A DNA stretch of 64,000 nucleotides from NCBI GenBank assembly GCA_963769945.1, contig CAVYOA010000001.1, forward strand, positions 1-64,000. Direction: 5' to 3'. Position 1 is the stretch's first letter. Each line of letters opens with the position of its first letter. A model generated the notes under the pieces. The model searched no databases. It was not told where the DNA came from and saw nothing but the letters and a program-made list of their open reading frames with translations. The position numbers were made by a program, and so were the translations under genes. Of this stretch, positions 1 to 9,287 are shown piece after piece. The stretch is from WHSW01 sp963769945 (GTDB lineage: Bacteria > Actinomycetota > Thermoleophilia > Solirubrobacterales > 70-9).

Positions 1-456
1 GGGCGCCTCGACGAGCGTGCGCTGACCGCGTTTCGCCGCGACCGCATCGGTTTCATCTTCCAGCTCTTTCACCTGATCCCCGAGCTCACCGGCGAAGAGA
101 ACGTACTGCTGCCGGCGCGCCTTGCCGGCGTCGGTGCCGGCGCGCCCGCTCGCGCCACCGAGCTGCTCGCCGAGCTCGGCCTCAACGGCGCCGCCGACCA
201 GCTGCCGCACACGCTCTCGGGCGGCGAGCAGCAGCGGATCGCGATTGCCCGGGCACTCGTCAACGACGCCACCTTGATCCTTGCCGACGAGCCCCTGGGA
301 AACCTCGATCCCGTCGCCGGCGCTCAGGTGCTCTCGATCCTGCGTGCTATTGCCGCCGGTGAGCGCTCGGTGATCTTGGTTACCCATGATCACGAGGCGG
401 CGAAGATGGCCGATCGCGTGCTCGAGCTCGCCGACGGTCGCCTGCACGAGCGATGA
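1..456 (+). pseudogene. ABC transporter ATPase, partial left-arm copy
   Basis: Frame 1 is open from the window edge to a TGA at 454-456 and encodes the C-terminal 151 residues of the ATPase found intact at 14863-15531. The LSGGEQQR signature, the Walker B stretch ILADEP and the switch His (VTHDH) are present. A Ser just after Walker B in the right arm is Leu here. The N-terminal third lies outside the window. This is the best preserved piece of the left arm. Confidence 0.8.
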
Positions 457-1424
457 GGGTCTGGATCGCCCCGGCGCTGGCGCGCCTGCGGGCGCCGGCG
501 GCGGGCGCGCTCTGCTCGCGGGCGCCGGCGTCTTTGCCGCGGCGCTGATGGTCGGCACTGCGGTGACGATCGCCTACGGGCTCTCGACCGGCTTTGATCG
601 CGCCACGAGCAGGCCGACGCGCCCGACGTCATTGCCCGCTTCGACGCCGAGCTGCGCTCCGAGGTTGAGGAGCGCATCGGCCGCCTCGCCAACGTCGAGT
701 CGGTCAGCTATCGCCGCGAGGCGCTCGACTTCGGCTTCTTCGCCAACGGCCGCTTCGACCGACCGCACCGCCGTCCAGACCGTCGAATCCAACGGCCGGC
801 GCGGCTACGAGGTCGTCGCGGGCTCTGACCTTCACCGGCACGCCGGGCGAGATCCTCATCGAGCGCGGCCTCGCCACCGACTGGGGGCTTCGAGGTCGGC
901 GACTGGATCGGCGTTCAGTTCATCGGCGAGCTCGAGATCGTCGGTATCTCGCTCTCGCCCGACGGCGTCGCCTATAGCTCGGCGGGCTCGGCGACGACCG
1001 ACAACCGAGCCTTCCTCGGTGTGCTTGCCGGCGTCCTGCGCGTTGTCGCCGTCAACGTCTTGATCCGCCTTCTACGCGCTGGTCCAGGCCCTGGCGGTGA
1101 CCGCGGCCGAGCGACGGCCACGATCGCCGGCGCTGCGCGCCTCGGGGGCGGGTCGGCCGACGGTGACGATGGTGATGCTCGGGGCCGCGGTCGCGGTGAT
1201 CGCGATCGCCGTTCCGATCGGCATCGTGCTCGAGCGCGTCCTCCTCGGGCCGGTGGTCGCGGAGCAGCCGCGGCGTACGGGCGACGCCGCCTGCTCGGGG
1301 CAAGCGCCGGACAGCTCGCGCCGACGGGACGCTCGCGCTGCTGGCGATCGCCGTGGGGGCGGCTGCTGCCTGGGTCGCGCGCCGGGCCGAGTGCGAGCCG
1401 ATCGCGGCCGCGCTGCGGGGACAG
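453..1424 (+). pseudogene. FtsX-like permease, deleted left-arm copy
   Basis: The copy starts at ATG 453, overlapping the ATPase stop as in the right arm. It follows the permease N-terminus and then jumps at about base 975 from sequence matching 14348 to sequence matching 13046. This removes 1301 bp, including most of the central membrane and periplasmic part. Further indels break the frame before and after the jump. No functional product is possible. Confidence 0.8.
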
Positions 1425-1427
1425 TCG

Positions 1428-2842
1428 GTGCGCCGCCGATTGCAGCCTTGGGAGCGGTTGCTGCGGTGGCGCTCGTCATGTTCGCCGTGGCCGTTGTAGC
1501 GCTCTCACAAGGATCGGCAAGAGGTGCCCGCGCCCGCCGCCCATGGCTCGACGCTGTCGAGCACCTGGATCGATCGCGACGGCAACGGCACGCTCGAGGT
1601 AGGTCCTGGCGAGCCGCTCGTCGAGGGCCCCGCACCCGCAGTGGCGCCGGCGGACAGCGGGCGCGCACGCCGCTGACGCTCTGGATGCCGCGACGCCCAC
1701 GTCCGAGACGAGGCAAGTCGCTGGCCGGGCGCCGCTCGCCGACCGGCCGCGCGTGGCCGAGGCCTTTCGCCACCGAGTTGCTCAGCGCCCAGGTCCTCGC
1801 GGCGACCTTGGGTTCGATCGCCTGCGATCGAGCCCGACGCCCTGCTCGAGACCTTGGCGACCTGATCGACAGCGCGCAAGCGAATGAGCTGCATCAGGCG
1901 CTCGCCGCGTGCGGCGGCGATCCGGCGCGCCCGGCTATGACGGCGTCCAGGAACTCTCAAATCCCGACCCGTTCACTCACCGCCCCGACCTCGACGCGCC
2001 GCGCCACCCGGGCCTGCTCGACCGCGCCAGGGAGTGTCGAGTCCGCCCGGCCTCCACGGCCCGCCGTGGTATCCGGTGCTCGGAAACCACGGCACGCGAG
2101 GTGCCGCCGACGCCTGCGCCTGGAGCGGATCGCGACCGACGACCGCGAGCTGGTTCGCGCCGATCGCAGCCTCGAGGCGCCGGAGCGACGAGATCGACCT
2201 CGAGCTGATCGACCGCTATCTCGCCGATGGGTTGCCGGGTGAAGAGACGCCCGACAGCGGCCATCTGGCGGCTACCGAGGTCGTCGAAGAGCTGCGCCAG
2301 GCAAGTGCGGCCAGCGGCTCGGGACCGCGCCTCGACTACTCCTTCGACGTTGGCCAGCGCCTGCGGGTGGTGGTTCTGGCACATCGTCAGCCGTGGTGGT
2401 GGCTCGAGCGGGTTGGTGGCGAGCGAACAGCTTGATTGGCTTCGCGGCGAGCTCGGCGCCGCCGGCCAGCGCTTCGTCATTGTCGCCACCCACCAGCCGC
2501 TGGCGAGCTCGACGGGGGCGAGCAGCGTGTCGCCTGTCGACGCGGAGCCGCAGGTGATCGCGGCCGTCTCCGGGCATACCCACGCGACGCGCAGCGCCAC
2601 AGCGGCTGGCCGGCGGCTACTGGCTGATCGACACGCCATCGCTGGCCGACTACCCCCAGCGCTGCGCGTGGGCGGGCGACGGGGAGGGGGTGGCGCTTGT
2701 ACTCGGATGCTCGATTCGGCGCCCGGCGAGCTCGCCGACACCGCGCGCGAGCTGGCGTTCCTCGATGCCGGCGGCGGTCGCCCGCAGGGTCACTCGTTGG
2801 CGCCGCCGAGGATCGCAACGTGCGCCTGTTCTGCGCGCCGAG
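1428..2842 (+). pseudogene. Calcineurin-type phosphoesterase, left-arm copy
   Basis: This is the mirror copy of the gene at 11126-12596, beginning with the same GTG CGC CGC CGA start. Several indels scatter it over all three frames. Near 2221-2290 the left arm reads LADGLPGEETPDSG without a break. The right arm has a frameshift at the same place, so this segment helps to locate that error. Confidence 0.75.
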
Positions 2843-2848
2843 CTTCGC

Positions 2849-3199
2849 TTAGAGGTTGGTCAAGGTGTCGAGCTCGCACCGCGAGGCCGTCCTCGAACTC
2901 CCAAAGCCAGGTGTTCGGCCAGTCGATGCGTGTCGCTCTCCTGCTTGACGCGGATCCGCCCGTCGACGAGGACGCGTCCATCCTCGAGCTCGGTGAACTC
3001 CTGTGGAATGAGCTCGAGCTCGTCCCAAATCGCTTCGACGTCGCTGATGTAGGCCGCGACGGCTTCTTCCGCGGCCCCTGTACGGAGCTCTCGCTGCCGG
3101 ACGATCTCGATCTCCGGGTGCAGCGGTTGAGCGTCTCGAGGTCGCGCCGGGTGAAGGCGCGATAGCACGGCGGATGAGCGCGATCTCGGCCTTTCCCAT
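2849..3199 (-). pseudogene. SnoaL-like protein, left-arm copy
   Basis: Mirror copy of the gene at 10721-11118. It starts as MGKAEIALIRRA and later shows the conserved run YISDVEAIWDELELIPQEF, but in different frames. At least two indels separate start and end. Confidence 0.7.
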
Positions 3200-3205
3200 G
3201 ACGGT

Positions 3206-4028
3206 TCAGCCCGTGTCTGAGTCGATCGTGCCGAGGGAAGGCGAGCACCTCCGCCACCGCTGGGGCTCCGACGTCAAAGACGAAATGCCCGACGCCATCG
3301 AAGCGACCAGCTTCGAGCGGACTCGCGCTCGAACCGACGCGCGGCGCCGAGCGGCGCCGAACTCGTCCTCGGCGCCCCAGAACAGCAGCGTCGAAATCCG
3401 CAGCCGCCAACTTGCCGTCGAAGCGAGCCAGCTTGGCGAAGTCCATCGAGCGATAGAAGTCGAGCGTCGCGCGCTGGCCGCGACCGTCCTCGTAGGGTAG
3501 CCAGTACGCGGTCCATGTCGTCGTCGTCAAAGGCGTTGCCGGCGAACGCAGCAGCGGCGAAGCCGTCGTGATCGAGAACGGCGGCGACGATCGCCTCCCC
3601 CTGCTGCATGCGGAATCGCGTCGGCCATCCCGTGCCATCTGCCGTCGCTGAAAAAGCCGGTGTTGGCGATCACCAGCGCTTTGACCTGGTCGGGATGGGC
3701 ACACGCCCAAGCGACGCCGACGAAGCCGCCCCAGTCGTGGACGACGAGGACAAGCGGTCCAAGGTCCTGCGCGGCGACGAACTCGGTGAACGCCTCGAGG
3801 TTGTGCTCGAAGGTGGCCGGGGGTAAGAGTCGTGGCGAGTCGCCGAGGCCGTAGAGGTCGGAGCGACGCTGCGTCGCCCGGTGCGGTGGAGCTCGGCCAT
3901 CCTGGCTCCCACATCCGCGAGCTCTCGGGAAAGCCGTGGACGCAGACGACGGGTTCGCCCGCCGCGCTGGCCCAGGCCCAGCTTCGCGCATAGGTGGCCT
4001 CCTCCGCTTCGAGCTCGACCCCGCGCAC
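3206..4028 (-). pseudogene. Alpha/beta hydrolase, left-arm copy
   Basis: Mirror copy of the hydrolase at 9884-10714. The GTG start (4026-4028) and the stop (3206-3208) are recognisable, and the VVHDWGG nucleophile region is readable, but several frameshifts lie between. It is a degenerate duplicate with no independent support as a gene. Confidence 0.7.
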
Positions 4029-4060
4029 GCAGCCGAGCGTAGCTGTTGTCGGCTTAGGGC

Positions 4061-4620
4061 CTAGCTCGAGGGGCCGTGCGAGTCCTCGGCGAGGATGCCG
4101 TAGACCTTCTTTCGCGTCTCGTCGAGCAGCTCGCGAACCTTCGCCCGCTGGGCTTCGTCGGCGGCATCGAAGACCTGGCGAACGGATGCGACGAGTTGCT
4201 CGAAGGATCGCTTGAGGCGAAACATCTCGGGCTCGAGGCCGGAGGTGACCTGATCCACGGCGGCTCGCCCTCGTGGGACGCCTGAGCGGTGCGACCGGCG
4301 TCGGTGAGCTCGAAGCGGCGTTTGCCGTCGCATCGGTGCCGCGGATCAGCTCCTCCTCTTCGAGCAGCTGAAGCGTGGGGTAGACCGAGCCGACCACTGG
4401 GCTTCCACATGCCCTTGGTTCGCTGCTCGAGCTCTTGGATCATCTCGTAGCCGTGCATCGGCGTTCGGCGAGCAGCGCCAGAGAGGGGCGGCGCGGAATG
4501 TCGCCACGTCGGGCGAGGGCCGCCGCGGCCGCGACCGCGGCGGTGGCGGGGATGGCGGCAATAGCAGCGGCGAGGGCCTGGCCCTTCGCCACGACCGTGT
4601 GATTGATGACGGTGGTACAT
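4061..4620 (-). pseudogene. PadR-family regulator, left-arm copy
   Basis: Mirror copy of the PadR gene at 9288-9851, from the ATG at 4620 to the stop at 4061. The wing-helix segment YEMIQELEQRTKGMW and the C-terminal helices are recognisable in separate frames. The upstream region (4642-4657) holds a fuller ATATC-GA-GATAT dyad than the right arm does. Confidence 0.72.
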
Positions 4621-4788
4621 GTATCTCTTCGAGACCCAACGCGATATATCGAGATATTTCCGCCTTGTGAGCCCGCCATTCGGCCGAACGTCAGGCAACG
4701 CCGACTATTCCGCGGAATCGCCGCTCGACAACTCGCAGTGGTTTCGCAGGTGCGATCGTGAGCGCTCGGCTAGGCTTGCCGCGCACCC

Positions 4789-4859
4789 GGCGCCTTGGCG
4801 GAGTGGCTACGCAGCGGCCTGCAAAGCCGTTTATGCGGCTTCGATTCCGGCAGGCGCCT
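4789..4859 (+). pseudogene. tRNA-Cys(GCA), left-arm copy
   Basis: Reverse-complement copy of the tRNA-Cys at 9039-9109. The acceptor, D and anticodon arms match (anticodon GCA in a CTGCAAA loop). The T arm carries changes that weaken its stem, as expected of an error-prone copy. Confidence 0.75.
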
Positions 4860-5067
4860 TCGCTGTCCAAGCCAAGATCGACGTCCTCCGCGGACTAGGC
4901 AGGCATCAATACGGCATCAGAGGACCTCAGGGACCCTGCAGGGGACAACGGCCTCGGGTGAGACGAGCGCAGCCAGCCGGAGGATCCAGCGGCGGACGAG
5001 CCGGGGCTCGTCGGAGAGCACGCTGTGAAGACCGTCGTGGCGACGGTCAACCAGTTAGGCTCATCGC

Positions 5068-6438
5068 GTGATGGCCACACCGGGTTTGACGGGTCCGTTG
5101 CTTCAGCTAGAACGAATACGGGTTGAGGCTCTCGGCCGCTTCGATCACGAGATTAGGTTTCCAGCGGATTGGGAGTTTGTGATCCTCCATGGGCCCAACG
5201 GCGTTGGCAAGACGAAGTTGCTTGAACTGATCAATGCGTTGGGTAACAGGCAGTCACTCACCTTTTTCGAAACCCCGTTCGACGGCTCCGAGTTTGCGTT
5301 TACCTATGGGACGATGCTCTCCTGCGGCGAGCGGTCGTGCAGGAGCCTCTGCCTGAGATGGAGGCGGGTGACGGGAAGGAGGAGCAGCTGCATTTCGTCG
5401 TGCGCGTAGATGGGTCGAACGCCGTATGTGTTGAATGGCTCGCAGGTGGCTCTGAAGCAAACGGCGCCTCCGCATGGGCGAGCAGAGGGTTCCGCTAGAC
5501 CGTGTCGAGGCCGAACCTCTGGTATGACCACCAGTTCTCCGACGAGTACATCGACCAGCCGCTGTCGCCGCCAGGTACGGCCATTCGAAGGGAGTTGCTC
5601 ATAAGGACTTCCCGACGGAGCTAAACGATTTTCTTGACCGGTTCAAAGTTCACCTGATCGAGACGCAGCGCCTGATTCAGGTTGCGCCAGCGGCCCAGGA
5701 TATGCCCCGCCAGCCGCCCGTGACCACCGTGATGCAGTACGCCAACGACCTAACCCCCATGCGACTGAGGGAGGCTCGGAGTTCCCAGCAAACGACCATC
5801 ATTTCTTCTTGAGGGTTCTGGACCGACAAGCTGCCTGTGGAGCCCACGGAGCAGGAGATTCGGGACGGTACGCCAGACAAAGTGCGCTTCGGCGGAGCTT
5901 TCGGAAATCAGAGCTCCTTGACGCGCTTTTTTGACCATCTTCGCTGCCGGACAGGCAACTGGAGAACTGGGAGCGCAGGATGCTCTGGATTTATCTGGAG
6001 GACGCCGACACAAAAAAAGTTGCGACATTCCGCTACCTGTTGGCACGCGTTCAAGCTTCTCAAGTCAACGCCTCGCTTTCTTTCAACCAACTAGTAATCG
6101 ACCGGGAGCGTGGGTTACGGACTCGGGCGAAATCCAGCGGATGCCTTGTCCTCCGGCGAGCAGCATGAACTCGTCCTCCTTCTTACGACCTTCTCTTTAG
6201 CTGCAGCCCGAAACAACCGTCCTCATCGACGGGGAGCCCGAGCTATCGCTACACGTCACCTGGGCAAATACGGTCTTTGAACGACGTTGTCGAGATCGCC
6301 GAGCTCGCGTCACTTCGATTGTGGTAGCGACCCATTCACCGCAAGTGCCCATAAGTGGCGGACCGGACAGAACCGCTGTATCGTGATCCGGCGCTCGACA
6401 GAGGAGGTCTCATGGGGGAGACGAGGATTTGCCTTTAG
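5068..6438 (+). pseudogene. AAA ATPase (AriA-like), left-arm copy
   Basis: Mirror copy of the ATPase at 7426-8823, starting at GTG 5068 and ending at TAG 6438. The N-terminal part is in frame through the Walker A motif (GPNGVGKTK). After about residue 85 the frame shifts repeatedly, and the C-terminal SSGEQHE and DEPELS regions are broken. It adds nothing functional but supports the reading of the right-arm gene. Confidence 0.78.
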
Positions 6439-6441
6439 CCC

Positions 6442-6929
6442 GTGCACGCTTCCCTTACTGGCGATGACGTTTTCGCCGAGATCCTGATGTCCGTACGTCT
6501 GATCCTCGGACGTCCTCGTGCTCGAAGGGTCGACAGACTGCGCCGCACTGGACCCTCACATCGATTTTGTGCCTTGACCCAGCTCCCGGCCCATTCGAAG
6601 TCGATGGTGGAGCGAGTGATCCAGTCGTGGACGCGCAATCCATGGCACCGGGCGCTTGGGCGCCGGACGTGGATTGGGCGGGTCGATGCAGTCCGGAGAA
6701 CCCGTCTCCAACGTCGTTCAACACCGACGAGTACGACCTCGACGCAGCGATCATGTTCGCTGGAGATGTACTCGACCGGTTGATCTCGAGCCTGTCGCTC
6801 GATCGCGCGCAGTGCGCACACGACTGGTCTCGGTGTGGAGGTGCGGGATATGGTCATTGGGGTAGCGGGCACGATCGGGGTAGGGCGGTTCGTGTCGATC
6901 CGGGACAGCGCGGACCTGCGATTCGATCG
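6442..6929 (+). pseudogene. DUF4435 protein (AriB-like), left-arm copy
   Basis: Mirror copy of 6931-7422. It begins at GTG 6442, three bases after the ATPase stop, and shows HASLTGDDVFAEIL, then SKSMVERVIQ and TDEYDLDA in different frames. It ends at the axis in VSIRDSADLRFD. Both arms are cut at the same codon region, so neither gives the C-terminus. Confidence 0.72.
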
Positions 6930-7000
6930 CCGATCGAATCGCAGGTCCGCGCTGTCCCGGATCGACACGAACCGCCCTACCCCGATCGTGCCCGCTACCC
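6860..7000. repeat. Perfect palindromic core at the axis
   Basis: Bases 6860-6929 and 6931-7000 are perfect reverse complements around a single unpaired C at 6930. The first mismatch is G6859 against G7001. The palindrome lies inside the DUF4435 coding sequence and cuts it. Such a core with almost no spacer is typical of a strand-switching or fold-back chimera. A covalently closed hairpin end would look similar. Confidence 0.9.
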
Positions 7001-7422
7001 GAATGACCATATCCCGCACCTCCACACCAAGACCAGTCGTGTGTGCTGCACACTGCGCGCGATCAACGACGCTCGAGATCAACCGGTCGAGTACATCTCC
7101 AGCGAACATGATCGTTGCGTCGAGGTCGTACTCGTCGGTGTAAACGACGTTCGGAGACGGGTTCTCCGGACTCAATAGACCCGCCCAATCACGGTCCAGC
7201 ACCCCAAGCACCCGGTCGATCGATTGCGCGTCCACGAGCTGGATCACTCGCTCCACCATCGACTTCGAATGGCCGGGGTGTCTGGGTCGAGGCAGCATCG
7301 ATGTGAGGGTCCAGTGCGGCGCAGTCTGTCGACCCTTCGAGCACGAGGACGGTCCGAGGATCAGACGTACGGAGCATGAGGATCTCGGCGAAAACGTCAT
7401 CGCCAGTAAGGGAAGCGTGCAC
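6931..7422 (-). CDS. ariB: DUF4435/TOPRIM-like effector (AriB-like), truncated and frameshifted
   Basis: The gene starts at GTG 7422, three bases after the upstream ATPase stop. The first frame gives HASLTGDDVFAEIL and VLVLEGSTDCAAL. After a frameshift near 7270-7300 it continues as KSMVERVIQLVDAQ, VLGVLDRDW, TDEYDLDA and VGRFVSIRDS. EGSTD followed by DRD fits the acidic pattern of TOPRIM-fold DUF4435 proteins, the nuclease partner (AriB) in PARIS anti-phage systems. The C-terminal part, roughly half of a usual AriB, is missing because the palindrome axis interrupts the gene. Identity as AriB is inferred from motifs and the AAA partner. Confidence 0.62.
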
Positions 7423-7425
7423 GGG

Positions 7426-8823
7426 CTAAGGCAAATCCTCGTCTCCCCCATCGTCTCCTCTGTCGAGCGCCGGATCACGATACAGCGGTTCTGTCCGGTC
7501 CCACCACTTATGGATGATCTGCGGTGAATGGGTCGCTACCACAAATCGAAGTGACGCGAGCTCGGCGATCTCGACAACGTCGTTCAAAAACCGCTGTTGC
7601 CAGGTGACGTGTAGCGATAGCTCGGGCTCGTCGATGAGGACGGTTGTTTCGGGCTGCACATTAAAGAGAAGGTCGTAGAGGAGGACGAGTTCATGCTGCT
7701 CGCCGGAGGACAAGGCATCCGTCTCGATTTCGCCCGAGTCCGTAATAAATTTGAACCCACGCTCCCGGTCGATTACTAGTTCGTTGAAAAGAAAGCGAGC
7801 ATTGACGATCCGCTTGAGAAGCTCAACGCGTGCCAACAGGTAGCGGAATGTCGCAAGCTTTTTGTCGGCGTCCTCCAGATAAATCCAGAGCATCCTGCGC
7901 TCCCAGTTCTCCAGTTGCCTGTCCGGCAGCGGAAGATCGTCGAAAGACGCATCAAGGACTGCAATTTCCGAAAGCTCCGCCCGAAGCGCACTTTGTCTGG
8001 CGTACCGGTCCCGAATCTCCTGCTCCGTGGCCTCGGGCGGCGCCTGTCGGTCCAGAACCCTGCGAGGAAATGATCGGTCGAGTTGCTGGGAAGTTTGGGA
8101 GTTTTCCGCCAGAGCCTCCCTGAGTCGCGTGGTCAGGTCGTTGGCGTACTGCATCACGGTGGTCACGGGCGGCTGGCGGGCGTGTGGCATTCCTGGGGCC
8201 ACTGGCGCAACCTGAATCAGGCGCTGCGTCTCGATCAGGTGAACTTTGAACCGGTCAAGAAAATCGTTTAGCTCCGTCGGGAAGTCCTTATGAGCAACTC
8301 CCTTCGAATGGCCGTACCTGGCGGCGACAGCGGCTCGGTCGATGTACTCGTCGGACTGGTGGTCGTACGAGAGGTTCGCCTCGACACGGTCTAGCGGAAC
8401 CCTCTGCTCGACCATGCGGAGGCGCCGATTGCTCAGAGCCACCTGCGAGCGATTCAACACATACGGCGTTTCGACCCCGTCTACGCGCACGACGAAATGC
8501 AGCTGCTCCTCCTCCCCGTCACCCGCCTCCATCTCAGGCAGAGGCTCCTGCACGACCTTCGCGCAGGAGAGCATCGTCCCATCGGTAAACGCAAACTCGG
8601 AGCGGTCGAACGGGGTTTCGAAAAAGGTGAGTAGCTGCCTGTTACCCAACGCATTGATGAGTTCAAGCAACTTGGTCTTGCCGACGCCGTTGGGCCCATG
8701 GAGGATCACAAACTCCCAATCCGCTGGAAACCTAATCTCGTGATCGAAGCGGCCGAGGAGCCCTTCAACCCGTATTCGTTCTAGCTGAAGCAACGGACCC
8801 GTCAGACCCGGTGTGGCCATCAC
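7426..8823 (-). CDS. ariA: AAA/ABC-type ATPase, AriA-like (PARIS)
   Basis: This 465-residue ATPase has Walker A GPNGVGKTK near residues 44-52, an ABC-type signature ALSSGEQHE near 380, Walker B TVLIDEPELS near 402-411 and a His switch VVATHSPQ near 435. This order is that of AAA_15/OLD-like ATPases. Such an ATPase directly followed by a DUF4435 gene is the PARIS arrangement, in which the ATPase senses phage counter-defence and releases the effector. GTG start at 8823, or the next ATG. One sampled 60-base line is about 55% GC against about 78% in the neighbouring hydrolase, which fits an acquired island. A Septu- or OLD-type relative is the alternative. Confidence 0.75.
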   Translation of the reverse strand: MMATPGLTGPLLQLERIRVEGLLGRFDHEIRFPADWEFVILHGPNGVGKTKLLELINALGNRQLLTFFETPFDRSEFAFTDGTMLSCAKVVQEPLPEMEAGDGEEEQLHFVVRVDGVETPYVLNRSQVALSNRRLRMVEQRVPLDRVEANLSYDHQSDEYIDRAAVAARYGHSKGVAHKDFPTELNDFLDRFKVHLIETQRLIQVAPVAPGMPHARQPPVTTVMQYANDLTTRLREALAENSQTSQQLDRSFPRRVLDRQAPPEATEQEIRDRYARQSALRAELSEIAVLDASFDDLPLPDRQLENWERRMLWIYLEDADKKLATFRYLLARVELLKRIVNARFLFNELVIDRERGFKFITDSGEIETDALSSGEQHELVLLYDLLFNVQPETTVLIDEPELSLHVTWQQRFLNDVVEIAELASLRFVVATHSPQIIHKWWDRTEPLYRDPALDRGDDGGDEDLP

Positions 8824-8977
8824 GCGATGAGCCTAACTGGTTGACCGTCGCCACGACGGTCTTCACAGCGTGCTCTCCGACGACGGCTCGTCCGCACTCG
8901 ATCCCTCGATTCCGCGGCATGCTGGCTGCGCTCGTCTCACCCGAGGCCGTTCCCCTGCAGGGTCCCTAAGGTGCTAT

Positions 8978-8996
8978 TTGATGCCATATTGATGCC
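8978..8996. repeat. Direct repeat TTGATGCC x2
   Basis: Two copies of TTGATGCC (8978-8985 and 8989-8996) sit 11 bp apart, about 43 bp beyond the 3' end of tRNA-Cys and upstream of the ATPase. The spacing of one helical turn suggests protein binding, such as an integrase arm site or a promoter operator. This is suggestive only. Confidence 0.4.
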
Positions 8997-9038
8997 TGCC
9001 TAGTCCGCGGAGGACGTCGATCTTGGCTTGGTCAGCGA

Positions 9039-9109
9039 AGGCGCCTGCCGGAATCGAACCGGCGTAAACGGCTTTGCAGGCCGCTGCGTAGCCACTCCGC
9101 CAAGGCGCC
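9039..9109 (-). tRNA. tRNA-Cys(GCA)
   Basis: On the minus strand a 71-nt cloverleaf folds with a GGCGCCT/AGGCGCC acceptor stem, a T arm with GGTTCGATTCC, and an anticodon stem-loop GCGGC-CTGCAAA-GCCGT giving anticodon GCA. The discriminator base is U, as usual for tRNA-Cys. CCA is not encoded. The defence-like pair begins about 215 bp past the tRNA 3' end in the same orientation, so this tRNA may be an island insertion site. Confidence 0.93.
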
Positions 9110-9250
9110 GGGGTGCGCGGGCAAGCCTAGCGAGCGCTCACGATCCGATCGCACCTGCGAAACCGCTGCGAGTCGTCGAGCGGCAGATTCCACGGAATAG
9201 TCCGGCGTCACCCGACGCTCGGCCGAATGCCGGCTCTGAGCGACCTGTTA

Positions 9251-9260
9251 CGATATATCG
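9251..9260. promoter_or_regulatory. Palindrome CGATATATCG, likely PadR operator
   Basis: A perfect 10-bp AT-rich palindrome lies 28 bp upstream of the PadR start in otherwise GC-rich DNA. PadR regulators commonly repress their own promoters at ATAT-containing dyads. The left arm shows a longer ATATC-GA-GATAT dyad at the equivalent place, so the right arm may have lost bases here. Confidence 0.5.
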
Positions 9261-9287
9261 CGTTAGGTCTTAGACGAAGGGACGTAG

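Larger units (their letters stand above)
1..6929 (+). repeat. Left arm of giant inverted duplication (degenerate)
   Basis: The whole stretch is the reverse complement of 6931-15318 with many substitutions and indels. Base 1 corresponds to about base 15318. Every gene of the right arm reappears in mirror order (ABC ATPase, permease, phosphoesterase, SnoaL, hydrolase, PadR, tRNA-Cys, AAA ATPase, DUF4435), and nearly every copy is frame-broken. The arm also lacks 1301 bp found in the right arm. A low-accuracy fold-back copy at a contig end explains this better than a real duplication. Confidence 0.93.

Noticed and set aside
1..6929. A second genuine copy of the ABC/PadR/PARIS region
   Set aside because: All copies are mirror-image and broken by indels at read-error density, and the axis is a perfect spacerless palindrome. 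A chimera explains this better than duplication.
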